Shown here: piece by piece, positions 1 to 6,411 of the stretch | Layout: every line of letters starts with the position of its first letter | How positions within the stretch are numbered: position 1 is the stretch's first letter | Origin: JASFRS01 sp050114795 | GTDB lineage: Bacteria; Pseudomonadota; Alphaproteobacteria; Sphingomonadales; CAKZYD01 | Direction: 5' to 3' | Length of the DNA stretch: 12,079 bases | Assembly (NCBI GenBank): GCA_050114795.1 | Contig: JASFRS010000074.1 | Span: 1 to 12,079, forward strand | Translations under genes and position numbers: made by a program | The notes under the pieces: model-generated | What the model saw: only the letters and a program-made list of their open reading frames with translations | The model's database searches: none | What the model was told of the DNA's origin: nothing

Positions 1-114
1 GGCTTTGAGCATACACGCCTCACCAGCATTGGCTTTCTTGTACAGTTGATGCGGGAAGACGCGCTCAACCTCTATGGTCTCTATACCCAAGCCAAAAAGA
101 ACCCGACACGATAA
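1..114 (+). CDS. C-terminal fragment of an unidentified protein (5' end outside the window)
   Basis: Frame 1 is open from the first base and ends at TAA 112-114, giving 37 residues that begin GFEHTRLTSIGFLVQLM and end AKKNPTR. The segment is mixed hydrophobic and charged, reads like a C-terminal helix, and has no motif I recognise, so no function is assigned. It is judged real because a strong intrinsic terminator follows 56 bases after the stop codon on the same strand. The stop codon lies inside the left arm of an inverted repeat (104-151). Confidence 0.6.
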   Translation, partial: GFEHTRLTSIGFLVQLMREDALNLYGLYTQAKKNPTR

Positions 115-151
115 ACGGCCCCTTGGTCGGTGCCAGTGGCCTATCGTGTCG
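104..151 (+). other. Inverted repeat over the stop codon of the first gene
   Basis: CGACACGATA (104-113) is perfectly complementary to TATCGTGTCG (142-151), with GGCC at 117-120 and 138-141 able to pair inside. The left arm includes the last codons and most of the stop codon. No T-run follows, so it is not itself a canonical terminator. It could be a 3'-end stabilising stem or the first half of a two-hairpin end together with 170-204. Confidence 0.5.
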
Positions 152-169
152 TCCAGGGTGGAAAAACTC

Positions 170-204
170 AACAGGGCGAGTATGCGGGCTCGCCCTGTTT
201 TTTT
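170..204 (+). terminator. Intrinsic terminator after the first gene
   Basis: An 11-bp stem is formed by AACAGGGCGAG (170-180) and CTCGCCCTGTT (189-199), with an 8-base loop and an unbroken T-run at 198-204. This is a textbook Rho-independent terminator for the gene ending at 114. Confidence 0.9.
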
Positions 205-220
205 CTATGGTTTTGGTGTG

Positions 221-680
221 GGAGCGCGAGGTTTAGTTTTATTTTTTGACCTCAATCGCCGGGCGCAGACATCCGTCTGCTTGGCTACGCGATAACGCTC
301 TTCCTCCATGGCTCCGCCATTACGGGCTATCGCGACGGCCATGCGGCCTTGACACGCTCTCATTATGAGAGCTGGGGACCGGGGCTAGTCGGTTAGGCTT
401 TCGTTCCCCCTCACCCTAACCCTCTCCCAGCCATTTTTGGATTTTTGGGGGAGAGGGAATCCAGTTTGCGCCATAAACACTTCTCCTTCTCCCCTTGTGG
501 GAGAGGGCCGGGGTGAGGGGTAGGTCCGAACAAAAGAGATGCAGAGCAAAGCGCCCCAGCTTTTCATAGTTGAAAAGCTGTAAGGCCGACCGGCCGTCGC
601 GAACCGTTTCGCGGAAGCCTAAGCGGGCGGATGCCCGCGCCGGCGATTGAGGTCAAAAAATAAAATTAACCCCGCGCTCC
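221..680. repeat. 460-bp inverted-repeat element with structured arms (MITE-like or REP-like)
   Basis: The outer 42 bases (221-262) match the reverse complement of 640-680 with two substitutions and one 1-base gap. Similarity continues inward in blocks: 331-350 pairs with 582-601 (18 of 20), and AGCTGGGG 370-377 pairs with 554-561. The left arm carries about 25 extra bases near 293-325. Each arm contains matching hairpins: 265-280 and 623-638; 337-348 and 584-595; 356-372 and 557-580. Their stems differ between arms by paired changes that keep the pairing. There is no transposase and no credible ORF, and I could not find a convincing target-site duplication. It accounts for nearly all of the gene-free stretch 205-736. 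It may be a non-autonomous mobile element or two inverted copies of a structured intergenic repeat. Confidence 0.82.
407..520. repeat. CCCTCACCC / GGGAGAGGG inverted repeat nested in the larger element
   Basis: Positions 407-428 pair with 499-520 (19 of 22; the mismatches are three central bases). Inside, CCCTCTCCC (420-428) also pairs perfectly with GGGAGAGGG (449-457), so alternative folds exist. I recognise this sequence type as a widespread proteobacterial intergenic repeat. Its chance translations (PSPRPSPTRGEGE) are well-known spurious proteins, so the minus-strand ORF across it is not called a gene. It sits near the dyad centre of the 221-680 element. Confidence 0.8.
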
Positions 681-736
681 TACCCAGCACAATTACACTC
701 CCTCCAGTTCTTCCCTCTCCCACACCGAAGGGACCG

Positions 737-1036
737 TCAGCAGCGTTTAACCTTGCGTACATCTATGACCGCATTGGCATAATGATGCCCGCTTTGCCCT
801 TCAAAAATTGTGCCGGTCACGCGTTGACAGCTGCCTTGTTTGATAACCACGCCACGCAGAATTAATTGCACATCCCCATCTTCATGCCTCAAAAACGTCA
901 CTAGTTTCTTCTGGTCTGTCTCCGGGGTTTCACCGTAGTTCGGCGGGCCATAACGCTCCTCCACCACGACCGGACCCTCAAGTGTGATTTCCGTGTCCCA
1001 AGGCCAAAGGGCCGCTATCAGCAATATCCATTTCAT
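737..1036 (-). CDS. Small secreted DUF4431-like protein
   Basis: This 99-residue protein has a short hydrophobic N terminus (residues 1-13, MKWILLIAALWPW) that looks like a signal peptide, so it is probably periplasmic. The mature part resembles DUF4431: a GPPNY motif at 30-34, VQLIL at 56-60 and VTGTIFEGQSGHH at 73-85, where the family typically shows G-x-LF-x-A-x-TGHH. The middle of the domain appears short, so this is a compact or divergent member. The biochemical role of the family is not known to me. The start is ATG at 1034-1036, preceded on the minus strand by AAAAGGG as ribosome-binding site. It is transcribed divergently from tetR across a 146-bp spacer, so it may share that regulation. 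Residues are recognised from memory, without a profile search. Confidence 0.68.
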   Translation of the reverse strand: MKWILLIAALWPWDTEITLEGPVVVEERYGPPNYGETPETDQKKLVTFLRHEDGDVQLILRGVVIKQGSCQRVTGTIFEGQSGHHYANAVIDVRKVKRC

Positions 1037-1060
1037 CGCTCAACCCTTTTAATTGCCTAT

Positions 1061-1090
1061 ACAATAACAGAAATCTCGCATTTTTCACAA
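1061..1090 (-). promoter_or_regulatory. Possible promoter of the DUF4431-like gene
   Basis: On the minus strand, TTGTGA (1090-1085) and TATTGT (1066-1061) are separated by 18 bases. Both are fair but imperfect sigma-70-type hexamers, placed about 25 bases before the start codon. This rests on sequence resemblance only. Confidence 0.3.
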
Positions 1091-1099
1091 AAGCGTCAC

Positions 1100-1128
1100 T
1101 TGACATTTTGAGTGTCACTCATATGTAT
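1100..1128 (+). promoter_or_regulatory. Promoter of the tetR-RND efflux operon
   Basis: A perfect -35 hexamer TTGACA (1100-1105) is followed after 16 bases by TATGTA (1122-1127), or after 17 by ATGTAT. The predicted transcription start is near 1134, leaving a leader of about 50 bases. The leader ends in a good ribosome-binding site (GAGGTGA, 1173-1179) just before the ATG at 1183. The first operator palindrome fills the space between the two hexamers, so a bound repressor would block polymerase. Confidence 0.65.
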
Positions 1129-1161
1129 TGAGGCACACTCAGAAGTTTTGAGTGGTGCTCA
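1109..1161. promoter_or_regulatory. Three phased operator palindromes, probably for the adjacent TetR repressor
   Basis: Three 13-bp sites with the frame TGAG-N5-CTCA are present: TGAGTGTCACTCA (1109-1121), TGAGGCACACTCA (1129-1141) and TGAGTGGTGCTCA (1149-1161). Their centres (1115, 1135, 1155) lie exactly 20 bp apart. The first is a perfect palindrome between the -35 and -10 elements. The second straddles the likely transcription start, and the third lies in the leader. TetR-family proteins commonly bind such palindromes as dimers next to their own gene. That this TetR is the binder is inferred from position. Confidence 0.75.
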
Positions 1162-1182
1162 AGAATATACAAGAGGTGAGTC

Positions 1183-1857
1183 ATGGGCGTCCAGGAAACA
1201 GCCACGACTAAAGAGGCAACATCAGAGCTGGTCGAGCGCAAACAACGCTATCGCCCTGCGGAAACGCGGGATCGGGTGTTGGTGGCGGCGCGTAAGCTTT
1301 TTGCGCAGCATGGCTATTTAAACACCTCAACCCAGGAAATCGCAGCCGAAGCGGGGGTCGCTGAGGGTTCGATTTTCTATCATTTCGGGTCCAAGAAAAA
1401 TCTACTTGCCGCATTGGGCGTGGCCTTCGCCGGTGAAATGGTCATGGCCATGCGCGGGGAATCAGAAGACTTAAGCGATTTGGAGCCAGGGGTGACCATC
1501 ACCCGGGCCTTTGATTTTGTCGAAAGCCATGGCTTTGCCGAACGCCTCCTCGGCCTGTCCTTTGACAGCCCGGAAGTCCAGCCCTTCATGGTTGCCAGCC
1601 GTGAAGTGGTGGTTAGCTTCATCTCCCAATGCCATGCGGCAACGATGCCTCAAAATATTGAAAAAGGTATGGACATTGATATGGCCGCCTCAATGGCTTA
1701 TGCGGCCGTGTGCGATGCCCTTTGCCTTATACAAACTGCGGGGAGCGAGGCGCAGAAAGCGCATATTTTAGACCAGACAATCGGCTTCGTCCGACAGGCT
1801 TTGGGCTATCCACATGAGTGGAAAGCGTCCAAACGCCAAAGTGGCCGTAGAAGGTAG
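1183..1857 (+). CDS. TetR/AcrR-family transcriptional repressor of the RND efflux operon
   Basis: This 224-residue protein has a TetR_N DNA-binding domain at about residues 29-75. The segment RDRVLVAARKLFAQHGY leads into the helix-turn-helix (TSTQEIAAEAGVAEGSIFYHF, about 48-68) and the characteristic KKNLL. The rest is an all-helical ligand-binding and dimerisation region with low conservation, as usual for the family, so the inducer cannot be predicted. The extreme C terminus is basic (KASKRQSGRRR). The ATG at 1183 is preceded by GAGGTGA at proper spacing. The gene is the first of an operon with only 9 bases before the membrane-fusion gene, the common arrangement in which the regulator represses its own efflux pump and is released by a pump substrate. 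Autoregulation is supported by the three palindromes upstream. Confidence 0.93.
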   Translation: MGVQETATTKEATSELVERKQRYRPAETRDRVLVAARKLFAQHGYLNTSTQEIAAEAGVAEGSIFYHFGSKKNLLAALGVAFAGEMVMAMRGESEDLSDLEPGVTITRAFDFVESHGFAERLLGLSFDSPEVQPFMVASREVVVSFISQCHAATMPQNIEKGMDIDMAASMAYAAVCDALCLIQTAGSEAQKAHILDQTIGFVRQALGYPHEWKASKRQSGRRR

Positions 1858-1866
1858 GTAAGAGCA

Positions 1867-3036
1867 ATGGAACTCCGTGTCCCCATGACTGAATTATTGA
1901 AAAACCGCCGCGCTTTAGCGGCTTTGGCCGTTTTTGCTGCGGTTGTCCTGATTTTTGCGCTGAGCCGCGGTGCCACTGGCTCTGGCCCGCAACTGCAGGA
2001 CCCCGCATCTGTGCTCTCGGTTTCCACCTTCACGGTTCAGCTTGACGATGAATATGAAGTGACGGAACGTTTTGCTGGCCGTGTCACCAGCCGACGGGAT
2101 TCAACTCTGGGCTTTGAACGTGGCGGCTTGCTAGCAGAAGTGCTGGTGGAAGAGGGCGAAAGCGTTGAAAAGGGCGCATTGCTTGCCCGTCTCGATATCC
2201 GCGCCTTAGAAGCGCAGGCCCGCGCCATCATGGCCCGTCATGAGGCCGCGATTGCGACTGCGAATGAGGCTGAAGCCCGTCTCGAACTGGCCAAAGTGAC
2301 CGAAGAACGGCAAAAAACGCTGGTCGAAGCGGGTCATGTCTCCGCCCAGCGTTTTGATGAAGCGCGCTTTAACCGCCAGGCCGTGCAGGCGACAGTTGCT
2401 GCGGCGCATGCTCAGGTGGCCTCCGCAGAAGCTGATTTGGAGCAAATCCGTGTCAATCTCGCCTTATCCGAAATTCGCGCCCCCTATAGCGGTGATATCA
2501 TCGCGCGAATGGTTGATGAAGGCACCGTCCTATCCCCAGGCCAATCTGTTGTTCGGATTTTAGAAGGCGGACCGCTTGAGGTACGTATAGGCGTTCCTGA
2601 AAATGTGGCGTCTCTTCTTGATGAGGAGGAAGTCGAGATTGAAGTCAGCGACTTAATCCTGCCCGCCCGTCTGCAACGCCTGGTCAGCGCGGTTGACCCG
2701 ACAACGCGCACGCAAACGGCCATTTATTATGTGGACGCGCCTGTAACAGTCCAACCCGGTGAACTGGCAAAACTGCATTTAAGGCATGTATTAAGGGACC
2801 GCGGCTTTTGGATGCCGACGGAAGCTTTGGCCGAAAGTCAGCGCGGCTTGTGGTCTGCTTATGCCCTAAAGCCCCAGGGTGAGATGTATGTCTTGGAACG
2901 GCGCCCGGTAGAACTGCTTCATGTGGAAACAGACCGTGCTTTTGTTCGCGGAACTTTGGAACATGGTGATGTGGTTGTCGCCGGTGGTCTGCATCGTCTG
3001 GTCCCTGGCCAGATGGTCAATGTGCGTGGGGAATAA
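1867..3036 (+). CDS. RND efflux pump periplasmic adaptor (membrane fusion protein, HlyD/AcrA type)
   Basis: This 389-residue protein has one N-terminal hydrophobic anchor (about residues 16-33) with no lipobox cysteine, so it is probably held by an uncleaved membrane helix. A split lipoyl/biotinyl-like domain surrounds an alpha-helical hairpin. The first half lies at about 70-110 (FAGRV, GLLAEVLVEEGESVEKGALLARLD), the coiled-coil hairpin at about 112-199, and the second half at about 200-232 (SEIRAPYSGDIIARMVDEGTVLSPGQ). Beta-barrel and membrane-proximal regions follow. Adaptors of this type link an inner-membrane RND pump to an outer-membrane channel. The start chosen is ATG 1867, with AGGTAAGA upstream; an ATG at 1885 is an alternative that would still keep the anchor. 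The stop is 3 bases before the RND gene, so the two are co-translated. Confidence 0.93.
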   Translation: MELRVPMTELLKNRRALAALAVFAAVVLIFALSRGATGSGPQLQDPASVLSVSTFTVQLDDEYEVTERFAGRVTSRRDSTLGFERGGLLAEVLVEEGESVEKGALLARLDIRALEAQARAIMARHEAAIATANEAEARLELAKVTEERQKTLVEAGHVSAQRFDEARFNRQAVQATVAAAHAQVASAEADLEQIRVNLALSEIRAPYSGDIIARMVDEGTVLSPGQSVVRILEGGPLEVRIGVPENVASLLDEEEVEIEVSDLILPARLQRLVSAVDPTTRTQTAIYYVDAPVTVQPGELAKLHLRHVLRDRGFWMPTEALAESQRGLWSAYALKPQGEMYVLERRPVELLHVETDRAFVRGTLEHGDVVVAGGLHRLVPGQMVNVRGE

Positions 3037-3039
3037 GCC

Positions 3040-6000
3040 ATGTCCATCTTCGCCCCCTTTTATGACAAACCCAGGCTGACAATATTAGCTATTGGTCTCA
3101 TCCTGGTCGCAGGTCTGGCGGCCATTGTGACTTTGCCACGCCAGGAAGATCCAATTCCTGAAGAACGCTATGCCACTATTCAAACGCGCCTTCTGGGTGC
3201 CAGTGCCTCACGTATTGAAGCCCTGATTTCCGATAAGATTGAAGACGCGGTTCTTGAAATTCCGGAGGTGAAGAAGATTGAATCCACCTCGCGGACCGGT
3301 GTGTCCGTTGTCGGCGTGGAATTGCAGGATTCTGTGGTCTTGACGGATGAGGTCTGGTCCCGCGTGCGTGCAAAAATAGATGATGTTGAGCCGTTTCTGC
3401 CTGCCGATGCGGAAAAGCCTGAGCTGGAAGTCAATCAACTGCCCGCGGAAACGCTACTTGTATCCTTAACGGCTGCTGATGGGGCTGAAGTGCCTTTGTC
3501 TGTCATCAATCGGCTAGCCAAAGATTTGGAAACCAGACTTCGCAATGTACCCGGTACAGAAAAAACAGACCTATTTGGCGAACCGGGTGAAGAATATCTG
3601 GTGACGGTTGACCCGGACCGTTTGGCGGGTGCTGGCCTAAGCCTTGCTGATGTGTCCACTGCTCTCGCCCTGGCAGACACAAAGGCGCCATCAGGGCAAT
3701 TACGGACGGAAGGTACGTCTCTTATCGTAGAAGTGGGTGGGGAACTGGATTCCCTGGACCGCATTCGCTCCGTCCCTGTGACTGTTGGCAACCGCGGTGA
3801 AGTCATGCGCGTGGGTGATTTGGCAATTGTGAAAAAAACACAACGCGATCCGCCCGTTTCCTTAGCCATATTGGATGGGAAACGCGGCATTGCCGTTTCC
3901 GCCTTAATGCAGGAAACCCAGCGTGTTGATTCATGGGCGCAATCCGCGAAAAAAGTCGTTGCGGACTTTCAAGCCACATTACCCGCGACCATCGACATGG
4001 ATATCATCATTGACCAATCGGTTTATACGCAGGGCCGCTTGATTCAATTAACGCAGAATTTCGCCCTTGGCGTGGCTATGGTCGTGGGTCTTTTGCTTTT
4101 AGTCATGGGCTGGCGGTCGGCCCTGTTGGTTGGCGTTTCCCTGCCTTTGTCCGTCGGTATGGTGATGACGGCGCTCAAATTCCTGGATATCCCGCTTCAC
4201 CAGATGTCGGTCACTGGCATGATTATCGCGCTGGGGCTGTTGATTGATAACGCCATCGTGGTGATTGATGAATATAACCATAATCGTGAACGCGGCCTGC
4301 GTGTGCGGGATGCAGCGATGACAGCGGTCCGCCATCTGCAAGTCCCACTCTTTGCTTCAACATTGACGACTGCGCTGACCTTTGCGCCTATCTATTTGAT
4401 GCCGGGCGGTGCCGGGGACTTTGTCGGCTCTATGGCCTTGACCGTGATATTAGCGATTTTTGCATCGCTCTTTGTATCGCTGACCATCGTTCCAGCACTG
4501 GCCGCCTTTTCTGACAAACGTGGTTTGGCCGGGCGGGGCAGCGGGCGGAATATGGGCTATCGCAATGCTGAAATGCTGAACCGTTATCGCGCCTCATTGG
4601 ATTGGGCTTTGAACCAACCGAAAAAAGCCATTGCTCTTAGCATGGCCTTACCGGTTTTGGGGTTTTTCCTGGCAGGGCAATTGGCAGAACAGTTTTTCCC
4701 GCCTGTGGACCGTGACCAATTCCAGATTCAAATGACTTTGCCCGCTGATGCGCCTGTTGCGGAGACCATGGCCACCGTTGAGCGGGTCAATGAAGTTCTG
4801 GACCGTTATGATGCCGTCACCAGCCGCCATTGGTTCGTGGCGGAGGCAGCGCCAAAAGCTTTCTATAATGTGATTTTGTCCAAAGACGGCTTGTCGTCCT
4901 TTGCCGCTGCAATTGTTGAGACAACCTCTGCCGAGGCCACGCATGAATTGCTGCCTGAATTGCAGAAAGCCTTACTTCGCGACGTGCCGAATGCAGAGGT
5001 TTTGGCCTTACCCTTTGAACAGGGGCCTCCTGTTTCCGCCCCCGTTGAGGTTCGAATTGTCGGGCCTGATGTCGATGTATTGAGGACCTTGGGTGAAGAA
5101 GTGCGCATGGTTTTGGCGCAAACAGACAATATCACCTACACAAGAGCCTTTATCACCGGTGGGCAGCCAAAATTAGTGTTGCGTCCCGATGAGGATGCAG
5201 CGCGGCAGGCCGGATATTCGCTTCGTGATGTGGCGGATAGTATTGCAGCAGGGCTTGAGGGGATTACCGGCGGCAGTGTGCTGGAAGAAACAGAAGAACT
5301 ACCTGTTCGTGTGCGTCTCGCAGGGGATGATCGCAGCGACGTAGACCGGCTGTTTACCCGATCGCTGGCCGCGCGTGGAGTTGATCCGGCAGGTATAGGC
5401 GTGCCGATTTCTGCGCTGACAAAAATGGAATTGGTGCCTGAAGATTCAGCGATTACCCGGCGTAACCGGGAGCGGGTGAATGAAGTGCATGGCTTCATCA
5501 TCCCCTTTACATTGCCTTCAGTCGCCTTGGCTGATTTCCAAGCACGTATGGCCGATGCGAATATCAATGTACCGCCCGGCTATCGTTTTGAATTCGGCGG
5601 GGACGCGGAAAGCCGGAATGAAGCGGTTGGCAATCTAATGTCGTCCGTGGGCATTTTGCTGGTCATCATGGTGGGTACTATCATTTTGACCTTTAATTCA
5701 GCGCGCTATGCAGCGGTTATTTTCTCCGTTGCCTTGCTATCTGTCGGCTTTGCCTTCTTATCCCTCTGGCTGTTCAATCAGCCGCGCGGGTTTATGTCGA
5801 TTGTAGGCGCTATGGGTCTCATCGGCTTGGCGATTAACGGGGCTATCGTGGTGCTGACCAATTTGCGCGCCAATGCCAACGCTCGCGCTGCTGATTTGGA
5901 TGCCGTGCGGGATACGGTCGTTGAATCAACACGTCATATCATTGGAACGACAATGACGACTATCGCTGGCTTTTTACCATTGATTTTATGGGCGGACAGC

Positions 6001-6180
6001 TTCTGGCAGCCTTTGTCTTTGGCGATTGCCGGTGGAGTGATCGGTTCTGCCTTGTTGGCGCTGTACTTCACGCCCGTCATGTTCGTGCTTATCGCCCGTG
6101 CGAAGAATGAGAAAAAGGCGCGCGAAATCGCCAAAGCCCAGCATATGGAAGCAATGACATTAAAAGAAGCTGCGGAATAA
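3040..6180 (+). CDS. RND-family efflux transporter, inner-membrane pump (AcrB/HAE-like)
   Basis: At 1046 residues it has full RND length and layout: a first membrane helix (about 12-32), the conserved PRQEDP turn, a large periplasmic porter/docking loop, helices 2-6 (about 340-500), a second periplasmic loop, and helices 8-12 up to about residue 1025. The pump exchanges protons for substrate using charged residues in helices 4 and 10. Here helix 4 reads GLLIDNAIVVID, with Asp403 present and Asn404 in place of the second Asp of AcrB. Helix 10 reads GLAINGAIVV, with Asn933 where AcrB has Lys940. These variants occur in other RND subfamilies, so the gene is not called broken. Substrate range cannot be read from sequence. 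No outer-membrane factor is encoded nearby, so the pump probably borrows a TolC-like channel from elsewhere. Confidence 0.95.
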   Translation: MSIFAPFYDKPRLTILAIGLILVAGLAAIVTLPRQEDPIPEERYATIQTRLLGASASRIEALISDKIEDAVLEIPEVKKIESTSRTGVSVVGVELQDSVVLTDEVWSRVRAKIDDVEPFLPADAEKPELEVNQLPAETLLVSLTAADGAEVPLSVINRLAKDLETRLRNVPGTEKTDLFGEPGEEYLVTVDPDRLAGAGLSLADVSTALALADTKAPSGQLRTEGTSLIVEVGGELDSLDRIRSVPVTVGNRGEVMRVGDLAIVKKTQRDPPVSLAILDGKRGIAVSALMQETQRVDSWAQSAKKVVADFQATLPATIDMDIIIDQSVYTQGRLIQLTQNFALGVAMVVGLLLLVMGWRSALLVGVSLPLSVGMVMTALKFLDIPLHQMSVTGMIIALGLLIDNAIVVIDEYNHNRERGLRVRDAAMTAVRHLQVPLFASTLTTALTFAPIYLMPGGAGDFVGSMALTVILAIFASLFVSLTIVPALAAFSDKRGLAGRGSGRNMGYRNAEMLNRYRASLDWALNQPKKAIALSMALPVLGFFLAGQLAEQFFPPVDRDQFQIQMTLPADAPVAETMATVERVNEVLDRYDAVTSRHWFVAEAAPKAFYNVILSKDGLSSFAAAIVETTSAEATHELLPELQKALLRDVPNAEVLALPFEQGPPVSAPVEVRIVGPDVDVLRTLGEEVRMVLAQTDNITYTRAFITGGQPKLVLRPDEDAARQAGYSLRDVADSIAAGLEGITGGSVLEETEELPVRVRLAGDDRSDVDRLFTRSLAARGVDPAGIGVPISALTKMELVPEDSAITRRNRERVNEVHGFIIPFTLPSVALADFQARMADANINVPPGYRFEFGGDAESRNEAVGNLMSSVGILLVIMVGTIILTFNSARYAAVIFSVALLSVGFAFLSLWLFNQPRGFMSIVGAMGLIGLAINGAIVVLTNLRANANARAADLDAVRDTVVESTRHIIGTTMTTIAGFLPLILWADSFWQPLSLAIAGGVIGSALLALYFTPVMFVLIARAKNEKKAREIAKAQHMEAMTLKEAAE

Positions 6181-6408
6181 TCAGTGGAGCATATCGCTGG
6201 GCGGTGTGTCGTCCATACGCTCCATCACCATGGCGGCGATAATACGACGTTGGTCCGCTGGTAAGGCTTCAAGTAAGGCCCACGCGCGTGGGGCTTCATC
6301 CGGGTCCAGATTGATGGCCCGGATGGCTAAAGTCACCTCATGTTCCGGGCCTAAAATCTGTTCAGCAACCTGAGCAATGGCCTCAATGTTATTGGGCGTT
6401 AAATGCAC
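6181..6408 (-). CDS. Hypothetical 75-residue protein, last gene of the hisI-dipeptidase operon
   Basis: This small, soluble, mostly helical, acidic protein (starting HLTPNNIEAIAQVAEQIL, ending DDTPPSDMLH) has no cysteine cluster, membrane segment or motif that I recognise. No function is proposed. It is judged real because it starts with GTG (6406-6408) only 3 bases after the dipeptidase stop, on the same strand, and fills the space exactly to the end of the convergent RND gene with ordinary codon use. Its TGA (6181-6183) directly touches the RND gene's TAA (6178-6180). Confidence 0.6.
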   Translation of the reverse strand: MHLTPNNIEAIAQVAEQILGPEHEVTLAIRAINLDPDEAPRAWALLEALPADQRRIIAAMVMERMDDTPPSDMLH

Positions 6409-6411
6409 GGC

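Noticed and set aside
74..295. 73-residue plus-strand ORF
   Set aside because: It overlaps the end of the first gene in another frame, then runs through its terminator and into the inverted repeat.
385..567. 60-residue minus-strand ORF containing PSPRPSPTRGEGE
   Set aside because: This is the well-known spurious translation of the CCCTCACCC-type intergenic repeat.
647..865. 72-residue plus-strand ORF
   Set aside because: It begins in the repeat arm and runs antisense to the better supported DUF4431-like gene.
1112..1321. 69-residue plus-strand ORF upstream of and overlapping tetR
   Set aside because: It starts between the operators, at the predicted -10 region, and overlaps tetR in another frame.
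3435..3890. 151-residue minus-strand ORF inside the RND gene
   Set aside because: It is a shadow frame of the RND gene, rich in Ser, Arg and Pro, with no motif.
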